A stretch of DNA of 12,979 bases from an uncultured Eubacteriales bacterium (GCA_900546415.1 URCY01000052.1:1-12979); one strand, 5' to 3'; numbered from the stretch's first letter, positions 1-7,057 are shown. The notes: generated by a model not told the origin, from the letters alone. Program-made: numbers and translations.

Positions 1-3
1 CAC

Positions 4-40
4 AAAAATGGTAGGTTTTGCAATAAAACCTACCATTTTT
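4..40. terminator. Bidirectional hairpin terminator
   Basis: Perfect 16-bp inverted repeat (4-19 pairs with 25-40) around a 5-nt loop GCAAT. The GC-containing core GGTAGG/CCTACC is flanked outside by A and T runs, so either strand gives a stem followed by U residues. It probably ends a gene lying left of the window; gap on the minus strand already has a nearer terminator at 248-289. Confidence 0.8.
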
Positions 41-114
41 ATTTCCGAAATGTTTGAAATCCGTCTCGCAGGGGCACCGTACTTCGTTCCGGGATACCAT
101 ACCTTCGGCTTGAA

Positions 115-150
115 GATTGCCACGGCCGCGTTGCGGCCTCGCAATGACAC
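115..150. repeat. Intergenic palindromic repeat (REP-like)
   Basis: Imperfect palindrome: outer arms ATTGC/GCAAT (116-120, 141-145) and inner arms GGCCGC/GCGGCC (124-129, 133-138) around a GTT loop, with a small internal mismatch CAC/TC, followed by GACAC. The ends ATTGC...GCAATGAC resemble dispersed intergenic palindromes found in many bacterial genomes; that resemblance is from memory and no second copy lies in this window. The surrounding stretch 1-357 has no credible gene: apart from this palindrome it holds terminators at both ends (4-40, 248-289) and a 13-bp direct repeat at 204-235. Confidence 0.6.
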
Positions 151-203
151 GAAAATTGGGACGGTTTAATTTGGAAAACCGGGATTTTGGGTCTTATATC
201 GTG

Positions 204-235
204 TGTTTTCGTCCCGGTTATCTGTTTTCGTCCCG
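204..235. repeat. 13-bp direct repeat pair
   Basis: TGTTTTCGTCCCG occurs exactly at 204-216 and again at 223-235, offset by 19 bases, just downstream of the gap terminator relative to gap. Function unknown; it could be a small duplication or remnant of a dispersed repeat. Confidence 0.5.
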
Positions 236-247
236 CCTTTCTTGCAA

Positions 248-289
248 AAAACCGCCGTGCGGACGGAAACCCGTTCGCACGGCGGTTTT
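248..289 (-). terminator. Intrinsic terminator of gap
   Basis: A 14-bp perfect stem (248-261 with 276-289, AAAACCGCCGTGCG and its complement) with a 14-nt loop. Read on the minus strand, the GC-rich stem is followed by six T (251-246). It lies about 70 bases after the gap stop codon, so it is the terminator of that single-gene unit. The A run on the other arm may let it work weakly in the plus direction too. Confidence 0.88.
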
Positions 290-357
290 GGTATGCGGCG
301 CGCCCTGCGGGAGCGCTCCCTCAGGCGGCTGCGCCGGATGCAGCCTGTTTGTAAAAA

Positions 358-1389
358 TTACAGCAGGTTGGAGAAGTGCTTGATGGTGCGGACCATCTGA
401 GAGGTGTAGGAGTTCTCGTTGTCGTACCAGGAAACGACCTGAACCTGATAGGTGTCGTCGTCGATCTTGCTGACCATGGTCTGCGTGGCATCGAACAGGG
501 AGCCGAAGCGCATACCGATGACATCAGAGGAGACGATGAGATCCTCGTTGTAGCCGAAGGACTCGTTGGACTGCGCCTTCATCGCGGCGTTGATGCCGTC
601 GACGGTGACGTCCTTACCCTTGACGACGGCGACCAGGATGGTGGTGGAGCCGGTGGGAGTCGGGACACGCTGAGCAGAGCCGATGAGCTTGCCGTTCAGC
701 TCGGGGATGACGAGGCCGATGGCCTTGGCAGCGCCGGTGGAGTTCGGAACGATGTTCACAGCGGCAGCGCGGCTGCGGCGCAGGTCGCCCTTGCGCTGCG
801 GGCCGTCGAGGGGCATCTGGTCGCCGGTGTAGGCATGGACGGTGGTCATGATGCCGGAGACGATGGGCGCATAGTCGTTCAGAGCCTTGGCCATGGGAGC
901 CAGGCAGTTGGTGGTGCAGGAGGCGGCGGAGATGATGTTGTCTTCCTTCGTCAGCTTGTCGTGGTTGACGTTGTAGACGATGGTGGGCAGGTCGTTGCCG
1001 GCCGGAGCGGAGATGACGACCTTCTTGGCACCGGCGTCGATGTGAGCCTGAGCCTTTGCCTTGCTGGTATAGAAACCGGTGCACTCGAGGACGACGTCAA
1101 CGTCGAGCTTGCCCCAGGGCAGGTCGGCCGCGTTCGGCATCTTGTAGATGACGATCTTCTTGCCGTCGACAACGATATAGTTGTCTTCGCCTTCGCCCTC
1201 GTTGTACTCGACCTTGTGGTCACGAGCGTAGTTGCCCTGCGTGGAGTCGTACTTCAGCAGATGCGCGAGCATCTTGGAAGAGGTCAGATCGTTGATGGCA
1301 ACGACCTCATAGCCTTCAGCGCCGAACATCTGACGGAAAGCCAGACGACCAATGCGGCCGAAGCCATTGATAGCAACTTTAACAGACAT
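358..1389 (-). CDS. gap: Type I glyceraldehyde-3-phosphate dehydrogenase
   Basis: A 343-aa cytosolic glycolytic enzyme that converts glyceraldehyde-3-phosphate, phosphate and NAD+ to 1,3-bisphosphoglycerate. The Rossmann NAD-binding domain opens with VAINGFGRIGR (residues 5-15). Asp34 in AINDL fits NAD rather than NADP preference (family knowledge). The catalytic motif SCTTN places the nucleophile at Cys158, and HAYTGDQ carries the activating His185. The C-terminal signature WYDNENSY is at 321-328. Length is normal for the family. The frame opens five codons further upstream (1404), but GGAGG at 1398-1402 lies inside that extension and is correctly spaced for the ATG at 1389, so the shorter start MSVKVAING is chosen. 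It stands alone with its own promoter (1498-1526) and terminator (248-289); no pgk or tpiA is adjacent. Confidence 0.98.
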   Translation of the reverse strand: MSVKVAINGFGRIGRLAFRQMFGAEGYEVVAINDLTSSKMLAHLLKYDSTQGNYARDHKVEYNEGEGEDNYIVVDGKKIVIYKMPNAADLPWGKLDVDVVLECTGFYTSKAKAQAHIDAGAKKVVISAPAGNDLPTIVYNVNHDKLTKEDNIISAASCTTNCLAPMAKALNDYAPIVSGIMTTVHAYTGDQMPLDGPQRKGDLRRSRAAAVNIVPNSTGAAKAIGLVIPELNGKLIGSAQRVPTPTGSTTILVAVVKGKDVTVDGINAAMKAQSNESFGYNEDLIVSSDVIGMRFGSLFDATQTMVSKIDDDTYQVQVVSWYDNENSYTSQMVRTIKHFSNLL

Positions 1390-1497
1390 AATAGATTCCT
1401 CCAATTTCAGCGTCGCTTGCGCGGCGCGGATTTATGACATTATCGCCCGACCGTGCTTTGATCGCGCGGTTTTGCCTTATGTTTTCCAACATCCTTT

Positions 1498-1526
1498 ATT
1501 ATATACGAAAGGCTCTCCATCCGCAA
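1498..1526 (-). promoter_or_regulatory. Probable sigma-A promoter of gap
   Basis: On the minus strand, TTGCGG (1526-1521) is separated by exactly 17 bases from a perfect TATAAT (1503-1498). It lies about 110 bases upstream of the gap start and 5' of it in an AT-rich gap between genes. The implied 5' UTR is roughly 100 nt. No recognisable riboswitch was seen in it. Confidence 0.7.
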
Positions 1527-1622
1527 CTGTCATTTTTCATCAAAATTCGATCATTTCATGTCATTTTTTGGAAACAAATGCGTAAATCCTCCAAAAGGTG
1601 CGAAAAAGCCCCCGTCAGTGGA

Positions 1623-1886
1623 TCAGGCAAGAATGCCGAGCGCCCGCAGTTTTCCGAGAAATTCCGCGACATCCGCGCGCAGAACGTCCTCCTCGACCTC
1701 GTATTCCGCCAGAAGACGCCGCACGATCTCCCCGTCGTTCTCCGCCTGCGGCAGCAGACGCCAGATCTCCGCGCCAAGCTCGTTGAGCGTCAGCATCCCG
1801 TTCAGATCCAGCGCGGTCCTGCCCGTCGGGATCAGCAGCGTGTCGCCCGCGATCTCGCGCAGAACAAATTCCCGTTTCAGCTCCAT
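1623..1886 (-). CDS. PqqD family protein (RRE-like)
   Basis: An 87-aa protein resembling the PqqD family, a small winged-helix fold that in RiPP pathways acts as a RiPP recognition element binding the leader peptide of a precursor. Visible traits are the N-terminal strand region FVLREIAGDTLLIPTG, the typical FNG-like turn LNGMLTLNELGAEIWRLL (residues about 28-45), and the helical C-terminus EEDVLRADVAEFLGKLRALG. The usual partners (radical SAM enzyme, precursor peptide, peptidase, exporter) are not next to it; the nearby ABC exporter at 7083 belongs to another unit. It follows the 55-aa microprotein by 13 bases with its own GGGGAG site, so both share one operon. Stand-alone PqqD-like genes occur in other Clostridia; their role is unknown to me. 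Confidence 0.85.
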   Translation of the reverse strand: MELKREFVLREIAGDTLLIPTGRTALDLNGMLTLNELGAEIWRLLPQAENDGEIVRRLLAEYEVEEDVLRADVAEFLGKLRALGILA

Positions 1887-1899
1887 GTGTGCTCCCCTC

Positions 1900-2067
1900 T
1901 CAGCCCGCGACGGCCGTCTTGACCATCAAAAAGATCAAAAAAGCCAGTGCCAGCCCCGCCGCGATTGCAAGGCCGACCGTCAGGCCGCGGTCGAAGCGCT
2001 TCATTTTCTGCTTCAGCTCGGCCTGCTGCCTGCGCTTTTGCTGCTGCCTTTCATGCTTTTTGGACAT
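1900..2067 (-). CDS. Small single-pass membrane protein (55 aa)
   Basis: A short open frame beginning MSKKHERQQQKRRQQ, preceded by GGAGG at 2074-2078 with a 6-base spacing to the ATG at 2067. Residues 1-27 are strongly basic and glutamine-rich and should form a helix in the cytoplasm; residues about 30-49 form one hydrophobic segment (VGLAIAAGLALAFLIFLMV); a short tail KTAVAG follows. The positive-inside rule predicts a cytoplasmic N-terminus. It is the first gene of the unit and lies 13 bases before the PqqD-like gene. I do not recognise a family. The good ribosome binding site, promoter and tight spacing are the reasons to call it real. Confidence 0.8.
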   Translation of the reverse strand: MSKKHERQQQKRRQQAELKQKMKRFDRGLTVGLAIAAGLALAFLIFLMVKTAVAG

Positions 2068-2102
2068 TTTTGTTCCTCCGATCGGGTGATTTTCCTAGTT
2101 TC

Positions 2103-2131
2103 AGCATAGCACGCGCCCGGCAAAAAATCAA
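2103..2131 (-). promoter_or_regulatory. Probable promoter of microprotein-PqqD unit
   Basis: On the minus strand, TTGATT (2131-2126) and TATGCT (2108-2103) are separated by 17 bases, ending 35 bases before the microprotein start. Each box matches the consensus at four of six positions. It is divergent from the promoter of the phosphotyrosine cassette at 2185. Confidence 0.5.
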
Positions 2132-2184
2132 GAGGATTTCTCTGTTTTTCGACGTCGGAAAATCCTGCAAATCCGTTTTTTCTG

Positions 2185-2213
2185 TTGCATTCGCCCGGTA
2201 TATGTGATATTAT
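2185..2213 (+). promoter_or_regulatory. Probable promoter of the PHP/BY-kinase operon
   Basis: TTGCAT (2185-2190), 17-base spacer, TATTAT (2208-2213) in an AT-rich stretch. The minus 35 box is weak (three of six) and the minus 10 box strong (five of six). Transcription would start near 2220 and give a leader of about 75 nt that contains two hairpins. Confidence 0.5.
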
Positions 2214-2242
2214 ATTAAAGTATGTTATTATGGGTTAGGTAT

Positions 2243-2289
2243 CTGCATGTGCGCGGTATGCCGCGTGCAGCATTTCCGACACTCGGAAA
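2243..2289 (+). promoter_or_regulatory. Two leader hairpins, the second covering the Shine-Dalgarno
   Basis: Hairpin A (2243-2270) pairs CTGCA with TGCAG and CGCGG with CCGCG around loop TATG, with a 4-base bulge on one side. Hairpin B (2273-2289) is a perfect 7-bp stem TTTCCGA/TCGGAAA with loop CAC. The 3' arm of B overlaps the Shine-Dalgarno GGAAAGGA (2285-2292) of the phosphatase gene, so folding B should limit its translation. That effect is inferred. Confidence 0.55.
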
Positions 2290-2297
2290 GGACCGGC

Positions 2298-3035
2298 ATG
2301 ATCGATCTGCACTGTCACATCATCCCTCATCTGGATGACGGCGCCTTTGATGCGCACGTCTCCTGCCAGATGGCGCGCCATTTGCTGCAATGCGGCGTCA
2401 GTACCGTCGTCGCCACGCCGCACAGCAATCTTGAGGGCACGCGCACGGGCTTTCTCAGCCCGCTCTATTGGCAGCGCTTCGGTCTGTTCCGCGCCCTGCT
2501 GCGTCAGGCGCGCATCCCGCTGCGCGTTCTGCCGGGCAGCGAGCTTCTGGCCGACCCGTCGAATCTGGCCGGGCTGCTGCGCGACCGTCTGCCCATCCCG
2601 CTCAACGGCACGGATTATCTGCTCGTCGAGTTTGCCTTCTCCACGCCCGGCGCGGAGATCACCGCCATGCTCGACGACATCCGCGGCGCAGGCTATCGCC
2701 CGGTCGTCGCCCACCCCGAGCGCTATTACGCCGTGCAGGAGCAGCTGCGCTGGGCGGAAACATGGTTCGACCGCGGCTATCTTTTGCAGATCAACAAGGG
2801 CAGCCTGCTCGACCGGCTCGGCCGCAGCGCCTTTGAGAGCTCGAACCGTCTGCTCGCGCGCGGCATGGTCGACGTGATCGCCAGCGACGCGCACGATATG
2901 CGGATGCGCCCGCCCGGCTTTCAGACGCTGCTGCCGATCCTGCAGCGGCTCTGCACGCCGGAATACGTCCGCCTGCTGCTGGACGAAAACCCGAACCGCA
3001 TTCTTAAAAACCGCACGGTGCGCGAAGCGCCGTGA
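2298..3035 (+). CDS. PHP-type protein-tyrosine phosphatase (CpsB/CapC/YwqE family)
   Basis: A 245-aa metal-dependent phosphatase of the polymerase-and-histidinol-phosphatase (PHP) superfamily, which in Firmicutes removes phosphate from BY-kinases of capsule and exopolysaccharide systems. The start MIDLHCHIIPHLDDG carries the metal ligands His5 and His7 and Asp14. Further likely ligands are His42 (ATPHSN), Glu82 (GSELL), His139 (VVAHPERY), and Asp197 and His199 (IASDAHD). Length matches the family (about 250 aa). The frame extends upstream to 2247, but the family start and the GGAAAGGA site at 2285-2292 fix the ATG at 2298. It opens a five-gene unit whose third and fifth-last products are the matching kinases, so its substrates are probably their tyrosine tails. 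A leader hairpin covers its ribosome binding site. Confidence 0.93.
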   Translation: MIDLHCHIIPHLDDGAFDAHVSCQMARHLLQCGVSTVVATPHSNLEGTRTGFLSPLYWQRFGLFRALLRQARIPLRVLPGSELLADPSNLAGLLRDRLPIPLNGTDYLLVEFAFSTPGAEITAMLDDIRGAGYRPVVAHPERYYAVQEQLRWAETWFDRGYLLQINKGSLLDRLGRSAFESSNRLLARGMVDVIASDAHDMRMRPPGFQTLLPILQRLCTPEYVRLLLDENPNRILKNRTVREAP

Positions 3036-3053
3036 TCGGAAGGAGGCTCCCGG

Positions 3054-3941
3054 ATGAGGAATCTGAGAATCATTGTCATCTCCCTTTTTCTGGTCGTTTC
3101 GATCCTGTTCTGCGTGGTGTTCGCCTATACGCAGTTCATGCTTGACCGCACGCCGCCGATGATCCGCTGCGACGGCACGCCGCTTCAGGTCAGCGTAAAG
3201 GCCACGGATCAGGAGCTTTGCTCCGGGCTGACCGCCACGGACGACGTCGACGGCGACCTGACCGACCGCATCATCGTGCGCAAGGTCTCCAAGCTCGTCG
3301 GCAACAACACCGCCACGGTCAACTATGCCGTGTTCGACTCCTCGTCGAATTTCTGCACCTTCTCCCGCAACGTCTATTACACGGACTACTGCAAGCCGAA
3401 ATTCGCCCTCTCGCAGCCGCTGATCTATAGCGTCAGCAGCACGGTCAACCTGCAGGATCGCCTGACGGCCTCGGACGTGATCGACGGGGACATCTCCGGC
3501 CGCATCCGCGTGTCGTCGGCCAATCTGACCAACACTGCCGCAGGCAAATACCCGATCAGCGTGCAGGTGACCAACAGCAGCGGAGACACCTCGATCCTGC
3601 AGCTGACGGTCACGATCCAGAACACCGTCTCGACTCAGCCGATCATCCGTCTGTCGGACTATCTGATCTATATCAACGAATCGGAGCATCTGACGATCGA
3701 CGATTTCCGCGCCTACATCGACACCGTCCAGAGCGACGGCATCCTGCTCGAGCCGGTCGACCCGTCGCAGGTGCAGATCAGCGGCTTTGCCGACATCAAC
3801 AACGACGGCGTGCAGGAGGATCTCTTCCTCGCCGACGGGAGCTTTGCCGACGTTCCCACCGGCAGCTACGACGTCGTCTATTTCTACACCAATCAGGACG
3901 GGCAGAGCTACGAGGTCATTTTGACCGTCGTGAAGGAATAA
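3054..3941 (+). CDS. Membrane-anchored protein with Ig-like (DUF5011-type) repeats
   Basis: A 295-aa protein with an uncleaved signal-anchor at residues about 5-27 and the rest outside the cell. Two Ig-like repeats follow: about 32-112, with TDDVDGDLTDRI, and about 113-190, with SDVIDGDISGRI. The DxxDGD(L/I) signature is typical of DUF5011/Cry22-type repeats. A divergent third part (about 193-295) holds a DINNDG sequence that could bind calcium, but is not a full EF-hand. Cys39, Cys56, Cys101 and Cys113 are predicted outside and could form disulfides. It has an AAGGAGG site and starts 18 bases after the phosphatase gene; the first kinase follows 13 bases later. A role in sensing, scaffolding or binding surface polymer is inferred from context; the specific function is unknown. 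Confidence 0.8.
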   Translation: MRNLRIIVISLFLVVSILFCVVFAYTQFMLDRTPPMIRCDGTPLQVSVKATDQELCSGLTATDDVDGDLTDRIIVRKVSKLVGNNTATVNYAVFDSSSNFCTFSRNVYYTDYCKPKFALSQPLIYSVSSTVNLQDRLTASDVIDGDISGRIRVSSANLTNTAAGKYPISVQVTNSSGDTSILQLTVTIQNTVSTQPIIRLSDYLIYINESEHLTIDDFRAYIDTVQSDGILLEPVDPSQVQISGFADINNDGVQEDLFLADGSFADVPTGSYDVVYFYTNQDGQSYEVILTVVKE

Positions 3942-3954
3942 GAGGAGCGCACAA

Positions 3955-5520
3955 ATGGAAGAACGGAAACATTTTAATTGGTCGGACTACGACCTGTTCT
4001 GCATCCTGCGCTTTCTTCTGCGCAACTGCTGGCTGATCCTCGTCGCGGCGCTGATCGCCGTTATGAGCATATTTTTAGTCGAAACCTTCATCCTCACGCC
4101 GCAGTATACCAGCACGACGACCTTCTCCGTGACCTCGCGCAGCTCCGTCGGCGGCGCGGGCACGGTCGCCGCCACGGACACCCTTGCCGGGCAGTTCGGC
4201 GAGGTTTTGCAGAGCAACATCGTGCAGCAGGCCGCCGCCAAGCGCATGGGACTGGGCAGCTTTCCCGCGACGATCTCCGTGACCGTCCCGACCGGCACGA
4301 ACATCATTCAGATGAGCGTCTCCGCCGAATCGCCGGAGCTTGCCTATAAATCCGCGCTGGCTGTCATCGACTGTCACTCGGAATACACCGCCATGGTCTT
4401 CACCAGCGCCACGCTGGACAGCATCAACGGCCCGATGCTGCCGAGCACGCCGTCCAATCAGGCCTCGCAGACGCAGCTTCTGCGGCTCTCGGCGCCGCTC
4501 GGCGCAGCCGCAATGACCGTTCTGCTCGTGTTTCTCGCAATTCAGGCCGACACCGTGCAGACCCCGGGCGGTGCCAAGCATCAGATCGACGGCAAGCAGC
4601 TTGCCGTGATCTATCACGAGCGCGCGCACCGCTCCCTGAAGGACCGTCTCCGCCGCCGCAAGCGCTCCCTGCTGATCTCGAACCCGACGTGCAGCTTCTA
4701 TTATACCGAGACGATCCACCTGCTGCGCGTGCTCCTGGAGCGGCAGCACGAGAAAAAGGGCAGTCAGCTCTTCCTGATCTCGAGCTACGGCGAGAACGAG
4801 GGCAAATCGACCATCGCCGCCAACCTTGCCCTCTCGCTGGCACAGAAGCATGAGCGCGTGCTCCTGCTCGATGCCGACCTCCGCAAGCCCGCGCAGGGGC
4901 TGATCTTTGAAAAAGAGGTCGATCCGCGCCGGAATGTCTCGCGCTTCCTGAGCTTCGGCTTCACCGACGGGCAGCTCGACGAGGCCGCCGTTCCGATCGA
5001 CGGCACGAAGCTGCACCTCATGCCGGCCAAGGCGCTCCCCCGCAAAAAGGTCGAGTCCTTCTCGGCGAACGCCTTCCGGCCGCTGCTCGAGGCGCTGCGC
5101 CGGAAATACAGCTACATCATCATCGACACGCCTCCAATGGGGCTGTTCGTGGACGCCGAGGTGCTTGGCGACCTCGCAGATGTCTCAATGCTGGTCGTGC
5201 GGCAGGACGTGATGCCGGCCATCGTCATCAACGACGCGATCGACAGCCTCTCGGACACCAAGGCCGAGTTCCTCGGCTATGTGTTGAACAATGTGCAGTC
5301 CTTCCGCGCCGTCGTGCTCCCGGGCGCGCGCGGCTACGGCTACGGTTACGGTTACGGCTATGGCTACGGCTACGGCTACGGCTATGGCTACGGCTACGGC
5401 TACAGCAAAAAGAAGAAGGCCTCCAAGGCGGCCTCCTATCGCGGCTCCGAGTCCGCCTCGTCCCACAGGGCCGACGCAAAGGCCGATTCCGAAAAGCAGG
5501 AGGGCGATCACAATGGATGA
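3955..5520 (+). CDS. Fused Wzz/BY-kinase with (GY)12 C-terminal tail
   Basis: A 521-aa bacterial tyrosine kinase with its membrane modulator fused in one chain, as in Gram-negative Wzc; Gram-positive systems usually split them (CapA/CapB, TkmA/PtkA). Membrane segments are near 26-44 and 178-197, bounding an outside Wzz-like loop of about 130 residues. The kinase part has Walker A SSYGENEGKST (Lys284), Walker A' VLLLDADLR (302-310) and Walker B YIIIDTPP (387-394). The oligomerisation motif EX2RX2R is degenerate: Glu252, His255, Arg258. The tail (460-483) is exactly twelve Gly-Tyr pairs, then KKKK; these tyrosines are the likely autophosphorylation sites. The 72-bp DNA tract contains an exact 24-bp tandem duplication (5356-5379, 5380-5403). 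It overlaps the second kinase gene by 8 bases, indicating translational coupling. Confidence 0.92.
   Translation: MEERKHFNWSDYDLFCILRFLLRNCWLILVAALIAVMSIFLVETFILTPQYTSTTTFSVTSRSSVGGAGTVAATDTLAGQFGEVLQSNIVQQAAAKRMGLGSFPATISVTVPTGTNIIQMSVSAESPELAYKSALAVIDCHSEYTAMVFTSATLDSINGPMLPSTPSNQASQTQLLRLSAPLGAAAMTVLLVFLAIQADTVQTPGGAKHQIDGKQLAVIYHERAHRSLKDRLRRRKRSLLISNPTCSFYYTETIHLLRVLLERQHEKKGSQLFLISSYGENEGKSTIAANLALSLAQKHERVLLLDADLRKPAQGLIFEKEVDPRRNVSRFLSFGFTDGQLDEAAVPIDGTKLHLMPAKALPRKKVESFSANAFRPLLEALRRKYSYIIIDTPPMGLFVDAEVLGDLADVSMLVVRQDVMPAIVINDAIDSLSDTKAEFLGYVLNNVQSFRAVVLPGARGYGYGYGYGYGYGYGYGYGYGYGYSKKKKASKAASYRGSESASSHRADAKADSEKQEGDHNG
5332..5403 (+). repeat. In-frame (GGYTAY)12 repeat coding for (Gly-Tyr)12
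   Basis: Twelve hexamers of the form GGC/GGT plus TAC/TAT. The last eight are two exact copies of a 24-bp block whose first Tyr codon is TAT and other three are TAC, so the tract grew by in-frame tandem duplication. Because the unit is a multiple of three, changes in copy number alter tyrosine number without breaking the frame. Confidence 0.95.
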
Positions 5521-7057
5521 ACAAAAGACACGCCCCGGCATGACAAACGTGAATTTTTCCGTCGTCATGCACAACTTTTTCGCGGCGGCGCGGCGTCTGC
5601 TCTGGCTGTTCGTGCTGCTGGCCGCTCTGGTCGGCGGGCTGACCTACTATCGCACGGACGCCACCTACATCCCGCAGTATTCCACCAGCGCGGTCTTTAT
5701 GGTGCGCGCGAATTATGCCGCCACGACGGACATTCTCAGCTCCAGCAACTATATGGACAAAAGCGCGACGCAGATGCTCGCCGCGACCTTCCCCTATGTG
5801 ATCCAGAGCGAGACGACGCAGGCGCTCCTGCGGCAGTACCTGCACGCGGATGTCATCAACGGCTCGATCAGCGCGACTACCACGGCCGACACGGCGCTGT
5901 TCACCCTGACCGTGACCAGCACCGATCCGCACGCCGCCTATGACATTCTCAAGGCGACCATCGCGGTCTATCCGAACGCCGCAAGCAGCATCCTCGGCGA
6001 CACGCAGATTCACATCATCAACGAGCCGGCCGCCCCGCCCACCGTCCCCATCAACCAGAACACCGCGCGGAAAACCGCGCTGGCCTATGCGGGCGTCGTG
6101 CTGCTGGTCGGTCTGTTTCTGATCTTCCTGCTGTCCCTTTCCCGCAGGACCGTGCATTCGGCCGACGACCTGCGCAAGCTGGTCAACCTGAAGTGCATGG
6201 CTTATATCCCCTCCATCAAGCTGAAAAAGCACTCGAGCAAGGAGCGCCTGCATCTGACGATCACGAATCCGAACATCTCGGCCTCCTTCACCGAGTCCAT
6301 CCGCAACCTGCGCGTGAAGCTCATCAAATATATGGACGACCGGCGGCAGCAGGTGCTGCTCATCACGAGCACGATGCCCAACGAGGGCAAGTCGACCATC
6401 GCCACGAATCTGGCGCTCTCCCTCGCCTCCGAGGGCAAAAGGGTCATTCTGATCGACGGCGACCTGCGCAAGCAGGCGCTCAAGGCGAGCATCGGCATCA
6501 ACGAGCCGTCCGACGGTCTGGCCGAAATTTTGCAGAATTCGGCGAAAAATTTCCGTCTGCTGCAGGTGCCCGGCTCGTCGCTGGTGCTGCTCTCCGGCGA
6601 CATGACCTACGACCAGCCGCAGGCGCTGCTGGATTCGCCCCGCATGAAGCAGGTGATCGAGCTGCTGCGCGAGCGCATGGACTATATCATCATCGACGCC
6701 CCGCCCGCCGGCATTCTCTCCGATGCCGCGACCATGGCCAAATATACCGACGCCGTGCTCTATGTCGTCCGGCAGGATCTTGCCGCGACGACGCAGATCC
6801 TCAGCTCGATCCAGTCGCTCTCCTCGAGCGGCGCAAATCTGGTCGGCTGCGTGCTGAACAAGACGCAGGTTGGCACGACGCGCACGGGCTACGGCTCAAA
6901 ATACGGCAACAGCTACGGCTACGGCTACAACTACGGCTATAAATACGCCGCCGGCTACGGCCGCCACGACAAATCCAAGTACAACAACGATGCAGCCGAA
7001 TACGAGCTGCTCACGCGCGAGCTCCACGACGCCGCCGAGCACGGCAGCGACGAGTAA
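5513..7057 (+). CDS. Second fused Wzz/BY-kinase with tyrosine-rich tail
   Basis: A 514-aa paralogue of the preceding kinase. Membrane segments lie near 28-45 and 189-209, with a proline-rich EPAAPPTVP before the second, as in Wzz proteins. The kinase domain has an intact EX2RX2R motif (Glu261, Arg264, Arg267), Walker A TSTMPNEGKST (Lys293), Walker A' VILIDGDLR (311-319) and Walker B YIIIDAPP (391-398). The tail from 459 on carries eleven irregularly spaced tyrosines (GYGSKYGNSYGYGY and onward) rather than a strict repeat. The ATG at 5513 overlaps the end of the first kinase gene by 8 bases and has an AGGAGG site at 5498-5503; the frame runs upstream through the Gly-Tyr repeat in another reading frame, which is not coding. 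The two kinases are clearly divergent, so this is an old duplication or two distinct partners. Confidence 0.92.
   Translation: MDEQKTRPGMTNVNFSVVMHNFFAAARRLLWLFVLLAALVGGLTYYRTDATYIPQYSTSAVFMVRANYAATTDILSSSNYMDKSATQMLAATFPYVIQSETTQALLRQYLHADVINGSISATTTADTALFTLTVTSTDPHAAYDILKATIAVYPNAASSILGDTQIHIINEPAAPPTVPINQNTARKTALAYAGVVLLVGLFLIFLLSLSRRTVHSADDLRKLVNLKCMAYIPSIKLKKHSSKERLHLTITNPNISASFTESIRNLRVKLIKYMDDRRQQVLLITSTMPNEGKSTIATNLALSLASEGKRVILIDGDLRKQALKASIGINEPSDGLAEILQNSAKNFRLLQVPGSSLVLLSGDMTYDQPQALLDSPRMKQVIELLRERMDYIIIDAPPAGILSDAATMAKYTDAVLYVVRQDLAATTQILSSIQSLSSSGANLVGCVLNKTQVGTTRTGYGSKYGNSYGYGYNYGYKYAAGYGRHDKSKYNNDAAEYELLTRELHDAAEHGSDE

Noticed and set aside
117..400. Small open frames (88 and 65 aa) in the left intergenic region
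   Set aside because: They run through the palindrome, the direct repeats and the gap terminator, lack a ribosome binding site and overlap the end of gap.
376..1437. Long plus-strand open frame (353 aa) opposite gap
   Set aside because: Exact antisense shadow of gap; low-complexity V/D/G-rich product with no family traits, produced by codon bias.
2235..3689. 484-aa minus-strand open frame across the phosphatase and Ig-like genes
   Set aside because: Spans two well-supported genes on the other strand, is rich in Arg, Ala, Gln and Asp, and shows no domain or ribosome binding site.
5291..5512. Upstream extension of the second kinase frame through the Gly-Tyr repeat
   Set aside because: It reads the repeat in another frame (ATATVTVT-like). 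The AGGAGG site and typical BY-kinase N-terminus support the ATG at 5513.
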